Program-made: the position numbers and the translations under genes | Source: CAWCGU01 sp963838095 | Lineage (GTDB): Bacteria; Actinomycetota; Thermoleophilia; Solirubrobacterales; 70-9 | NCBI GenBank assembly: GCA_963838095.1 | Contig: CAWIPO010000011.1 | Span: 1 to 9,251 of the forward strand | Direction of reading: 5' to 3' | Length of the DNA: 9,251 nucleotides | Notes under the pieces: model-generated | What the model saw: the letters and a program-made list of their open reading frames with translations, nothing else | Database searches by the model: none | What the model was told of the DNA's origin: nothing | Shown here: positions 1 through 6,905 of the stretch, one piece after another | How the letters are laid out: each line of letters begins with the position of its first letter | Position numbering within the stretch: position 1 is the first letter of the stretch

Positions 1-308
1 CGCGCCAGATGAACTTCCCGGCAGTGCGCGGACGCGCGGAAACGCCCAGCGCCTGCATGTTGGGATTTGCTCGAGTCAGATCCACAGGGGACCCCGTCCG
101 CCGCCCTGACCGCGCCCCCGGGAGTTTGGCACTTTAGGTCAGACTTGGAGGCGACGCGGCGCGCCAGTGCAACCGGCGCTGCCAGCGGAAGTCTCGGCAT
201 CTCCAGGGGAATTGACTAGCTGGCGCTGATTCGGATAGGCTTTTCCGCTCATTCCAGGCAAGGGAGGAAAGGGCCCGGCTTTTCGAGCAGGGGACCGCGG
301 GAGTTCGC
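1..308. other. Non-coding leader region upstream of the epimerase gene
   Basis: I see no convincing gene in this 308-base stretch. Open frames here look like chance GC-rich frames, rich in Arg, Ser and Pro, without recognisable motifs. The right half holds a candidate promoter at 212-241. A purine-rich tract, GGGAGGAAAGGG, lies around 263-274; it resembles a strong ribosome binding site, but no start codon follows within a usable distance. It is about 35 bases from the TTG start at 309, so it may be a leader element or chance. The end of a neighbouring gene to the left is not recognisable. Confidence 0.5.
212..241 (+). promoter_or_regulatory. Candidate sigma-A type promoter for the epimerase operon
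   Basis: TTGACT (212-217) is followed after 18 bases by TAGGCT (236-241). This fits the actinobacterial housekeeping pattern TTGAC(N17-19)TAnnnT. It would start transcription near position 248 and give a leader of about 60 bases before the TTG start at 309. It lies on the correct strand and directly upstream of the first gene, but this is pattern matching only. Confidence 0.45.
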
Positions 309-1367
309 TTGAAGCACCTGATCACGGGAGGCGCCGGGTTCATCGGCTCGCATCTAGCCGACGCGCTGGTGGCACGCGGCGATGAGGTGCTGATCCTCGA
401 TGACCTCAGCACGGGGAGCACGGAGAACGTCGCGAACCTGCTCTCCAACGGTCGAGTCGAACTGGTCGAGGGAAGCGTCCTCGATCACACCTTGGTCGAC
501 GACCTCATGCAGGAGGCCGACGCCTGCTTCCACCTCGCGTCCGCGGTGGGCGTGGCGCTGGTCATCGAGCGCCCGCTCGAGACGCTGCTCGGCAACGTCC
601 GCGGCGCGGACGTGGTGACGTCGACCGCCGCCCGGCGCGAATGCCGGCTCGTCTTCACCTCGACTTCGGAGATCTACGGAAAGAACAGCGACGGGGCCCT
701 CCCCGAGGACGCCGATCGCGTGCTGGGCTCGCCCTCGACGTCGCGGTGGACCTACGCCACGGCCAAGGCGCTCGGGGAGATGCTCACGTACGGCTACCAC
801 CGCGAGCGTGCCGCGGAGACCGTCGTCGTGCGGCTGTTCAACACCGTCGGGCCGCGCCAGACCGGCGCCTACGGCATGGTCCTGCCACGGTTCGTCCACC
901 AGGCGCTCGCCGGAGAGGAACTGACCGTGTACGGGGACGGCACGCAGAGTCGCTGCTTCATCCATGTCCACGACGCCGTCGACGCGCTGCAGCAGGTCGC
1001 GGAATCGGACGAGGCGCTCGGGAACGCCTACAACATCGGCTGTCCCAACGAGATCACGATTCTGGAGCTGGCCGAGAAGGTGATCGAACGGGCGGGATCA
1101 AGCTCCGCGGTCCGCCTCGTCCCCTTCGAGGATGCCTACGGCGGGGGATTCGAGGAGCTGGGGCGGCGCAAGGCGGACACGTCGGCCCTGGAGCGCCTCA
1201 CCGGCTGGCGCCCGCGACGGACGATCGACGACGCGATCGACGACACGATCGCCTACCAACGGCAAGCTGCTAGCGCGAGGACCGGTCGCATAAAGGGACT
1301 TCGATGTCGGATGAGACCGCTCTCGCCGTTTCCTTCGGAGTGGCCTTCCTGCTCACGCTCGCGCTGA
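309..1367 (+). CDS. NAD-dependent NDP-sugar epimerase/dehydratase (extended SDR)
   Basis: This cytoplasmic enzyme probably converts a nucleotide sugar for polysaccharide synthesis. The N-terminus carries the NAD-binding Rossmann motif TGGAGFIG (residues 6-13, GxxGxxG). The extended-SDR catalytic set follows: the TSTSEIYG segment near residues 117-124 and YATAK (Tyr149, Lys153). A typical C-terminal substrate half contains NTVGPRQTG, VYGDGTQSRCFIHVHD and RRKADTSALERLTGWRP. The style resembles UDP-glucuronate decarboxylase/UDP-glucose 4-epimerase relatives; the exact substrate cannot be read. The start is TTG at 309, chosen because GGGAG sits five bases upstream and the Rossmann strand begins at once. 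The last ~30 codons look non-native (Arg/Ser-rich) and overlap the next ORF by 64 bases. In the +1 frame a stop (TAA, 1291-1293) directly precedes the next ribosome binding site, so the true end may be near 1293 with a late frameshift. Confidence 0.9.
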   Translation: MKHLITGGAGFIGSHLADALVARGDEVLILDDLSTGSTENVANLLSNGRVELVEGSVLDHTLVDDLMQEADACFHLASAVGVALVIERPLETLLGNVRGADVVTSTAARRECRLVFTSTSEIYGKNSDGALPEDADRVLGSPSTSRWTYATAKALGEMLTYGYHRERAAETVVVRLFNTVGPRQTGAYGMVLPRFVHQALAGEELTVYGDGTQSRCFIHVHDAVDALQQVAESDEALGNAYNIGCPNEITILELAEKVIERAGSSSAVRLVPFEDAYGGGFEELGRRKADTSALERLTGWRPRRTIDDAIDDTIAYQRQAASARTGRIKGLRCRMRPLSPFPSEWPSCSRSR

Positions 1368-1450
1368 CGCCGCTCGGCGTCACTCCCCCCGACCCACGGG
1401 CCCACGATCGCCTCGAACCGGAGGTCCGGGTGGAGGAGAGCCTGGCCTGA
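1304..1450 (+). pseudogene. 48-codon ORF resembling the N-terminus of a WecA/MraY-type sugar-1-phosphate transferase (remnant)
   Basis: ATG at 1304 is preceded by AAGGGA (1293-1298) at five bases and reads to TGA at 1448-1450, giving a 48-residue peptide. It begins MSDETALAVSFGVAFLL and continues LTLALTPLG: one membrane helix ending in the LTPL pattern common at the first helix of undecaprenyl-phosphate HexNAc-1-phosphate transferases. After this comes a short PPDPRAHDR stretch, similar to the D-x-P...H-x-R loop of that family, and then an acidic tail. The catalytic aspartate motifs and about ten helices of a WecA protein (normally over 300 residues) are absent. I infer a gene cut down by deletion. 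The alternative is a genuine small membrane peptide, since it keeps its ribosome binding site and couples to the downstream glycosyltransferase by a 4-base overlap. It would otherwise have started the polymer on the lipid carrier. Confidence 0.45.
1432..1450 (+). promoter_or_regulatory. Strong ribosome binding site and CTGA start/stop overlap that set the glycosyltransferase start
   Basis: GGAGGAGAG (1432-1440) is an almost ideal Shine-Dalgarno sequence. Six bases later lies CTG at 1447-1449, overlapping the TGA stop (1448-1450) of the preceding ORF as CTGA, the CTG version of the common ATGA coupling. The first ATG of the glycosyltransferase frame (1489) is 48 bases downstream of this site and would remove the conserved first beta strand. 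Confidence 0.6.
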
Positions 1451-2712
1451 GCCGGACCAGGATCCTCCGGGTCATCGCCCGCCTGAACATGGGTGGGCCC
1501 GCATATCAGGCGGGATTGCTAAGCGGGAGGCGGATGGACCCGGACCGCTACGAGACGCTGCTCGTCCACGGCGCCCTCGCCCCGGGCGAGGAGTCGATGG
1601 CGGACTTCGCCGAGCGGGAGGGCGCGCACATGAGGTATGTGCCCACCCTCGGACAGCCGATCAACCCGCTTGCGGATGCGCTGGCGCTGAGGACCCTGAC
1701 CGCGATCGCCCGGGAGTTTCGGCCGCAGATAGTGCACACCCACGCCGCCAAGGCCGGGTTCCTCGCGCGGCTTGCCGTGCTGCGGCTCCGCCCCCGCCCG
1801 GCAATCGTCCACACCTACCACGGGCACGTCCTCGAGGGTTACTTCGGTCCCGCCAAGACCGGCGTCTACCGGACGCTCGAGCGACTGCTCGCGCGTCGGA
1901 GCGACTGCCTGATCGGGGTGAGCGACGCGACCGTCGCCGACCTGGTTCGGCTCGGGGTCGCTCCGCGCGACCGCTTCCGCGTCATCCCCCTCGGCCTCGA
2001 CCTCGACCCCTTCGCGAACCTGGATCCACGTCCCGGTGGATCGCTCCGGGACGAGCTGAACGTCGCCGAGGACGAGGCCCTGGTCACCTACGTCGGGCGG
2101 GTCGTGCCGATCAAGCGCCTCGACGTGCTGCTGCGGGCCGTGCACGCAGCAAGGACCGCCGGAGCGCCCCTCCGACTCGCCGTGGTCGGCGACGGCGAGC
2201 AGCGGCCGGCTCTCGAGCGGCTCGCCCGTGAGCTCGGGATCGAGGGCTCGGTCGACTTCCTCGGCTACCGCCGCGACCTGCCGGCGATCGCCGCGGCCGC
2301 CGACTTATGCGCGGTCAGCTCCGACAACGAGGGCACGCCGGTATCCCTGATCGAGGGCGCCGCCGCCGCCCGCCCCGCGGTCGCCACGGCCGTCGGCGGA
2401 GTGCCGGAGGTCGTGACGCCCGAGACCGGGATCCTCGTCGGGCCTCGCGATCACCACGCCTTCGGAACCGCGCTGGCGCGACTCGTCGCCGATGTGGGCC
2501 TCCGGGTGAAGCTCGGCGAGCGGGCGCGCCAACACGTGCTCCACCGCTACTCCGCGACACGGCTCGTCGCCGACATCGCGGGGCTGTACGAGGAGCTCCT
2601 GGAGCGGAAAACCGCCGCAGTCGGAGGAACGGCGATCCGAGCTAGTCGCAGGACGTGGAGCTCGGGACGGTTCACGAACTTGCAGATGCGTGAATCCGTC
2701 GTGCCGACGTAG
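1447..2712 (+). CDS. GT4-family (GT-B fold) glycosyltransferase
   Basis: This is a retaining glycosyltransferase that should transfer a sugar from a nucleotide donor to a lipid-linked acceptor at the inner membrane face. Seen: an N-terminal strand and glycine loop RILRVIARLNMGGPA, then IVHTHAAKAG and VHTYHGHVLEGYFG in the acceptor domain. The donor domain has YVGRVVPIKRLD (about residues 215-226), VVGDGEQR, and the EX7E motif EGTPVSLIE with Glu295 and Glu303, followed by AVGGVPEVV. The start at CTG 1447 (421 residues) is preferred over ATG 1489 (407 residues). The first strand lies upstream of that ATG, no ATG, GTG or TTG is available for it, and a strong ribosome binding site precedes the CTG. 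The last ~30 residues after LYEELLERK look unlike the family and run antisense over the end of the convergent gene. The sugar specificity is unknown. Confidence 0.9.
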   Translation: MSRTRILRVIARLNMGGPAYQAGLLSGRRMDPDRYETLLVHGALAPGEESMADFAEREGAHMRYVPTLGQPINPLADALALRTLTAIAREFRPQIVHTHAAKAGFLARLAVLRLRPRPAIVHTYHGHVLEGYFGPAKTGVYRTLERLLARRSDCLIGVSDATVADLVRLGVAPRDRFRVIPLGLDLDPFANLDPRPGGSLRDELNVAEDEALVTYVGRVVPIKRLDVLLRAVHAARTAGAPLRLAVVGDGEQRPALERLARELGIEGSVDFLGYRRDLPAIAAAADLCAVSSDNEGTPVSLIEGAAAARPAVATAVGGVPEVVTPETGILVGPRDHHAFGTALARLVADVGLRVKLGERARQHVLHRYSATRLVADIAGLYEELLERKTAAVGGTAIRASRRTWSSGRFTNLQMRESVVPT

Positions 2713-3742
2713 ATCGCGCCGTCGATGACGACGAGGCTGCGTGCAGACTCAGGCGCGAGAGTTGTGATGTCGGTCCACCTCCTGAGGTCGGTCGTTCTGC
2801 TTATCTGTCCGTTCGCCCCAAGCCCGTACAGTTTCCCGCCGTCGACGCTGTAGTTGTAGAAGCGCCGCCCGGTGGACGTCACCTCGGTTCCATCGAAGGA
2901 CAGCAGGCTGCTCGGAGATCCTCGACTGCAAGGAGAGATAGACCAGCCGGCCAGCGAACAGCTCGGTGTCGTAGCCATAGCCCCCTTGTGGAAGGAGATC
3001 CGGTCCATCGGACCACCCTGTGCCGTCAAAGACCTTGGATGTCGGCATGCTTGCCGCCGTTGAAGTCGGCAGCCTGCACGTAGAGCGCGTTCTGATAGGC
3101 GCCGGCAAAGTAGAAGCGGGCAAAGTCGCCAACGCCGCTGTTCCTGGGCGGCACGGTCAGGGCAGTGCTCCACGTGACGCCACCATCCAGGCTGCGCCAT
3201 GCGACCGCGTTCTCGCCGGCGGACCCGACCATCCAGCGTTCGCTTCCCGTTCGCGCGGCCATGTCGTAGACATGAAGCGATTCGGGCGATTCGCCGACGT
3301 CACGGCCCGTCCACGGACCTGTCAGCGGCGTCTCGAAATAATCGTCGCCGAAGCCCGGCCTGGGGTCGATCGAGGGGGCATAGAGATTGCCGTTCAGGGC
3401 ACGGAAGACCTGTAGCTCTTCGGTGTTCGCCGAAAAAGCAGGTTGCGCAGCGAACCGACCAGTGGACAGCGCGAATGGAGTGATCGCGATCGGTCCGGTG
3501 TTGGTGCCGTAGTCGCCATAACCCGCGTAGATCGCGCCGTTCCAGTGCTTGAGGAAGTTGAGCGTTCTCCCCCGGACCGTCGGCTGCTGCGACGCTTGAG
3601 GGTGGGTCCCGACGAGCTCAAAATGGCCGGCTGCCAGCCCGTCGGCTGGTGCGAGCAGCGCCGCGCTCGCCACAATCGCGACCATCGCGGTCGCGAGCAC
3701 TCTCCAGCGGATGCGAAGACCTCGCCGTGCTCTCACGCCCAT
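2547..3742 (-). pseudogene. Secreted beta-propeller-like protein, frameshifted twice
   Basis: The ATG at 3742 opens a signal peptide: an Arg-rich start, a hydrophobic stretch VLATAMVAIVASAALL, and likely cleavage near GLAAG. The mature part has repeated Trp/Gly/Asp-rich blades such as WNGAIYAGYGDYG, GNLYAPSIDPRPGFGDDYF, WRSLDGGVTWS (an Asp-box-like SxDxGxTW), FDGTGWSDGP, GGKLYGLGANGQ and GAIYVGTTDS. This resembles BNR/sialidase-type or Kelch-type propellers, probably carbohydrate-related. Three frames each carry part of it: 3742 to ~3045, ~3045 to ~2906, and ~2906 to 2547. Each transition needs removal of one base. No other stop interrupts the repaired protein of about 397 residues. The final ~30 codons (after KFVNRPE) look unrelated and run into the convergent glycosyltransferase, so the natural stop may be lost. 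No catalytic residues can be assigned and I see no clear ribosome binding site. Confidence 0.65.
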
Positions 3743-3919
3743 GAGATTACGGCAGCGACCACCAGGCTGCGGAGCAGTGCGGCACGCTACACCTTCTTGG
3801 GACGCTCGGTGCGATGGCTGGACGGCATCGCGACTCGAAATCCACCTCTTCCCGGCTGCGCTCTGCGATGACTTTGTGCCGACCTTCCTGCCGCCGAGCC
3901 ACCGTAGCTCGCCGCTGTT
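3743..3919. other. Gap between the chain-length kinase gene and the propeller gene
   Basis: This 177-base gap separates two genes on the - strand. I see no credible gene in it. It holds a small inverted repeat, CGAGC (3895-3899) and GCTCG (3907-3911) with a 7-base loop, just after the kinase stop at 3920. That could be a weak transcript end, but there is no T-run. No convincing promoter for the propeller gene was found. Confidence 0.35.
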
Positions 3920-5459
3920 CTAGCGGCTCGCGCGTGCAGCGGGGCCCGCGTCGAAGGCGGTCGGGGTCACCTCACGGTCCGGGTACCCGTCCTGGTAGTA
4001 AGCGTCGCCGTAGCCGTACAGCCCAACCCCGGAGGCCCCGGTAGCAACCGCGCCAAGCACGCTGCCCCGGGCCGTATCGATCACCTGGCGCACCCGCTCC
4101 AGGGCGTCGCGGGTCGTTGCGCCGACCCTGGCGACGAGAACGGTCCCTGACACGCCCTCGAGCAACGGCACCGCGTCGCTCACATTGAGGAGCGGCGGCG
4201 TGTCCACGATCACGATGTCGACCTCGTCGGAGAGGGTCAGCAGGAGTGTGCTCATGCGCTGGGAGCTCAGCAGCCGCGACGGGTTGGGTGGTTGGCTGCC
4301 GGCGGCGAGCACCCGAAGGCGTCCGTCTCCCGCATCCACCTCGACCAACGCGTCGCGCAGCTCGCTCTGCCAAGTGATCACGTCGCTCAACCCCACCGGA
4401 GGATCGATCCCAAGTCGTACCGCCACCTGCGGGTGCCTCATGTCAGCGTCTACCAGCACCACGTCCTGGCCGTCCTGAGCGAGGGCGGCGGCCAGGTGGA
4501 CGGCCACGGTCGTCTTGCCGTCGCCCTTGGTCGGGCTGGAGATCATCACCGTCGAAAGCGGGCGATCGACGTTGAAGTAAACGAGGCTCGCGGCGAGGGT
4601 ACGAAAGGCCTCTCGCACGGCGCCGGGCGCCGGGGGCTCTCCCGGGAACGCCGCCTGCGGGATCACGGAGAGCAGCGGCTTGTCGAGCAGCGGCTCGAGC
4701 TCGTCGGAGTTCCTGAGCCTGCGGTCGAGTCGCTCGATGACGACGACCGACCCCAGCGCGAGCAACAGCGAGACCACTGCGGCCAGCGCCGTGTTCCGCA
4801 TCGGGTTGGGAGAGATCGGCTCGCTGGGGGGAGTGGCCTTCTGCACGGTCTCTGTGCTCTCCTCGGCGGCGGCTCGACCGGCACGGAGGGCCTGGAGCTG
4901 GCTGGCTATATCCGACTGGGTGTCTGGGGTGGTCGCTGCGGTGGAGCCGCCCCGGTCGGACTGCGCGCTGCAGCTCGGCGATCGTGCGGTCGATCTCTTC
5001 CACCTTCTCGCCGGTGCGCACCTTGTCCACGGCGGTCGCGTATGCGTTGGCGACCGCGGCGGCGCGACTCGCGGTCTCGGCCTGCGCGGTCAGCCTGAGC
5101 AGGTTGGTCTCCACACCGTCCGATGTGGTGATCGGATCCGCCTGAACGCTCAGAGAGCCCGCCTGCGAGCTCGACTCCCCAAGCTCCTCGGCCGCTGCCT
5201 TCTCGATCTTCTCCGTATCGACCAGCAGCGCCTCCTCGCCGATCGCGGTGAGGGTGTCGCTCGAGAGCCCCGCCACCTCGAGGGTGGTGCTCTGGGTCCT
5301 GATCAGCGAGGACGCCTCGTAGGTCTTCGGGACCAGCAGCGAGATCACGAGGACGGCCACCGGGATCGAGACGAAGACCCCCAGGAAAACCCACCTGCGC
5401 CGCCACAGGGCGCGAATCGCCGCACGCAGGTCGAGCTGCGTCCCCTGAGTCCCGTCCAT
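3920..5459 (-). pseudogene. Wzz/BY-kinase fusion: polysaccharide chain-length determinant with tyrosine autokinase, one frameshift
   Basis: This inner-membrane protein should control polymer length and export by cycles of tyrosine autophosphorylation. The first piece (ATG 5459 to ~4966) is the Wzz domain: a short cytosolic start (LRAAIRALWRRR), a first membrane helix WVFLGVFVSIPVAVLVISLLV, then an external helical region. The frame then shifts by one base near 4966. The second piece continues through SQLQALRAGRAA, the proline-rich TPPSEPISPNP and a second membrane helix (LAAVVSLLLALGSVVVI) into the kinase. The kinase has Walker A SPTKGDGKTT, Walker A' VVLVDADMRHP and Walker B IVIVDTPPLL. The tail has five tyrosines in LYGYGDAYYQDGYPDR, the usual autophosphorylation cluster. 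Repaired length is about 512 residues, normal for fused Wzz/BY-kinases. Removing one C after CAG (coding strand) joins the halves as IAELQ-AQSDRGG. It may be intact in the organism if the shift is a sequencing error. Confidence 0.88.
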
Positions 5460-5469
5460 CAGGCGGGTG

Positions 5470-5475
5470 ATTATA
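5470..5475 (-). promoter_or_regulatory. TATAAT -10 box just upstream of the Wzz/BY-kinase start
   Basis: On the - strand a perfect TATAAT lies ten bases before the ATG at 5459. A transcript from it would begin about three or four bases before the start codon, so it would be nearly leaderless, which is common in actinobacteria. No Shine-Dalgarno sequence is visible before this ATG, which agrees. The -35 region (around 5493-5499) matches the consensus poorly. Confidence 0.45.
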
Positions 5476-5495
5476 GGTCGGGGGGCGAGGAGCCG

Positions 5496-5512
5496 CCAGG
5501 CCCTTGGCCTGG
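5496..5512. terminator. Perfect 7-bp hairpin between the membrane-protein and kinase genes
   Basis: CCAGGCC (5496-5502) and GGCCTGG (5506-5512) are exact inverted repeats with a 3-base CTT loop. The hairpin lies after the stop of the - strand membrane-protein gene (5550) and before the kinase start (5459), right where a transcript end or attenuation site would be. There is no T-run on either side, so intrinsic termination is uncertain. It also overlaps the -35 region of the candidate kinase promoter, so a protein-binding operator is an alternative. A second, weaker inverted repeat CCGGG/CCCGG lies at 5527-5545. Confidence 0.4.
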
Positions 5513-5549
5513 AGGCATTCGCAACGCCGGGCTGGGGCCCCCCGGATTT

Positions 5550-6905
5550 CTAGGTTGGAGTCGGCACGGGGCGCTCCGCGGGAGCGCTCTCCGCCGCCGC
5601 GGTCGGCAGCGGTCGAGCGGCTCGTTCGGTGCGCCACTGCCAGAGGGCGACGACGATGCACACCGCGACCGCCACGAGGTGGGTCCGGTAGCGAAAGCCG
5701 GTGCCGGCATTGCCGGTGCTCAACGAGTAGGCGATGAGGAGGAAGAACGCGAGGTAGATCAGGGGACCGGCGCGGGCGAAGATCTCGCCGCGGCGGCGCG
5801 CGAGCGCCAGCGCCAGCAGCCACAGCAGGGCGAGGGTGATCAGCCCCCCGATTGCTCCGAGCCGCTGGCTGGGGTTGTCGAGCTGCCACACGAAGGGCTT
5901 GAAGGTGACGTCGAAGATGCGGGTCGGCAGGTTGGTGATGATCGCCTCGCGGGTCGAGAAGTCGACCTGCTCCAGCGCCAGGTTCGCGTCGTCGTCCTCC
6001 GCGTTTGCATCCTGCGATTCCTGGACGTTCTCCTCCAGGCTCTCGTCGGAGGATGCCTCGAGCACGGTCGGAGTCGAGATCGCGACGAACACGGCGACGA
6101 TCGCGATCAGCGCCAGCGAGGTGGCCTCGTTCCGTCGCGTGTTACGCACTCCGGCGTGCAGGGCGATGGCGACCCCGGCCGCGATCAGGAACCAGCCGGC
6201 GTAGGGGCGGGTGGCGACCCCGACCAGGCAGCCGGCGACGATGATCGGAAACGAGCCGAAGTCGCCGCGCTTCCACAGGCGGGCCCCTCCGAAGGCGACC
6301 AGGCCCTCGGCGAGCAACATGCTCGACTCCTTGTGCAGGAGGCTGGAGAAGAAGATCCCGCTCGGCTCCAGGGCCAGGACCCAGGCGGCGATCAGCGCCG
6401 CGCGCGGACCCGCCAGCTCGTACACCGCCGTGGCGAGCAGGACGAGCCCGGCGACGGCGATCCCGATCTCGGCGATGCGAAGGACGAAGTCGGGCGAGTC
6501 GAGGGCCCAGAGCTGGACGGCGATCACGAACTCGTGGAGCGTTTCGACCAAAGCCGTGGTCCAGTCCGGCGAGCCGACCCCGGAATCCGCGATCGCGCCG
6601 GCCTCCTCGACGAAGCCGACCTCGTCGCCGCCCCGCAGCTCGGACGCGATCGAGGTCAGCGAGACCCCGGCCGCGGCGATCACACGCAACCCGAGGGCGG
6701 CCGCGATCGGCACCCCGATCGCCAGTCCGGGACGGCTGCGAGCGAGGAAGCGCACCAGGACGTACAGGCCGAAGGCGACCAGCAGAAGCGTCAGCGCTCC
6801 GGCCAGGACGTCGTAGATCTGCTGATCGGTGGAGCCGTCTATGGCTGATCGGTGGAGTTGTCTATGGTGGCGCGACGCTCCCGGGTCGCCCCTGACTGGC
6901 CGCAA
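5550..6905 (-). CDS. Polytopic membrane protein, possible Wzy/EpsG-like polysaccharide polymerase or GT-C enzyme
   Basis: This integral membrane protein has roughly ten hydrophobic segments, from ALTLLLVAFGLYVLVRFL near residue 37 to VAVAVCIVVALW near residue 411. The segment EPSGIFFSSLLHKES (residues 180-194) resembles the PSxxxxSxxxKD/E motif seen in bacterial polymerases and related uncharacterised membrane proteins. GNAGTGFRYRTHL near the C-terminus is similar to a late loop of such proteins. A very acidic, low-complexity external loop spans residues ~283-315 (SSDESLEEN, NAEDDDAN). Its position beside the chain-length regulator supports a polymerase role, but no catalytic residue can be assigned; a GT39-like transferase or an unknown transporter remains possible. 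The start is uncertain. TTG at 6905 gives 451 residues, but the first ~22 residues are Arg/His-rich and overlap a 23-bp tandem repeat, so the real start may be nearer IDGSTDQQIYDVL (about 6840). Confidence 0.75.
   Translation of the reverse strand: MRPVRGDPGASRHHRQLHRSAIDGSTDQQIYDVLAGALTLLLVAFGLYVLVRFLARSRPGLAIGVPIAAALGLRVIAAAGVSLTSIASELRGGDEVGFVEEAGAIADSGVGSPDWTTALVETLHEFVIAVQLWALDSPDFVLRIAEIGIAVAGLVLLATAVYELAGPRAALIAAWVLALEPSGIFFSSLLHKESSMLLAEGLVAFGGARLWKRGDFGSFPIIVAGCLVGVATRPYAGWFLIAAGVAIALHAGVRNTRRNEATSLALIAIVAVFVAISTPTVLEASSDESLEENVQESQDANAEDDDANLALEQVDFSTREAIITNLPTRIFDVTFKPFVWQLDNPSQRLGAIGGLITLALLWLLALALARRRGEIFARAGPLIYLAFFLLIAYSLSTGNAGTGFRYRTHLVAVAVCIVVALWQWRTERAARPLPTAAAESAPAERPVPTPT
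6822..6867. repeat. 23-bp imperfect tandem duplication at the 5' end of the membrane-protein gene
   Basis: Two adjacent 23-base units (6822-6844 and 6845-6867) begin CTGATCGGTGGAG and end GTCTATGG. They differ at only two bases (CC versus TT). The unit is not a multiple of three, so the duplication changes which upstream frame joins the gene. In the membrane-protein frame one copy reads IDGSTDQ. The other copy gives IDNSTDQ in a different frame, which then meets TAG at the copy boundary. Confidence 0.85.

Noticed and set aside
263..274. Strong Shine-Dalgarno-like tract as the start of a small upstream gene
   Set aside because: No ATG, GTG or TTG follows at a usable distance. The epimerase has its own GGGAG site at 299-303.
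354..971. Long - strand open frame opposite the epimerase gene
   Set aside because: Its composition (Arg, His, Glu-rich) has no motif, and the opposite strand encodes a clear SDR enzyme.
2547..3742. Programmed +1 recoding as the explanation for the propeller frame breaks
   Set aside because: No known slippery site or stimulator is visible, two separate shifts would be needed in one gene, and three genes show the same pattern. Sequencing error or decay is simpler.
3443..4044. + strand open frames over the propeller gene start and the following gap
   Set aside because: They have Arg/Ser-rich shadow composition, no ribosome binding site and no motif.
4906..5889. 327-codon - strand open frame crossing the kinase/membrane-protein boundary
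   Set aside because: It runs out of frame through both genes and through the hairpin and promoter region, with no hydrophobic or domain pattern.
4680..6848. 722-codon open frame on the + strand antisense to the kinase and membrane-protein genes
   Set aside because: It is Arg/Gly/Asp-rich without any domain, and mirrors two well-supported - strand genes. Long antisense frames are expected at this GC content.
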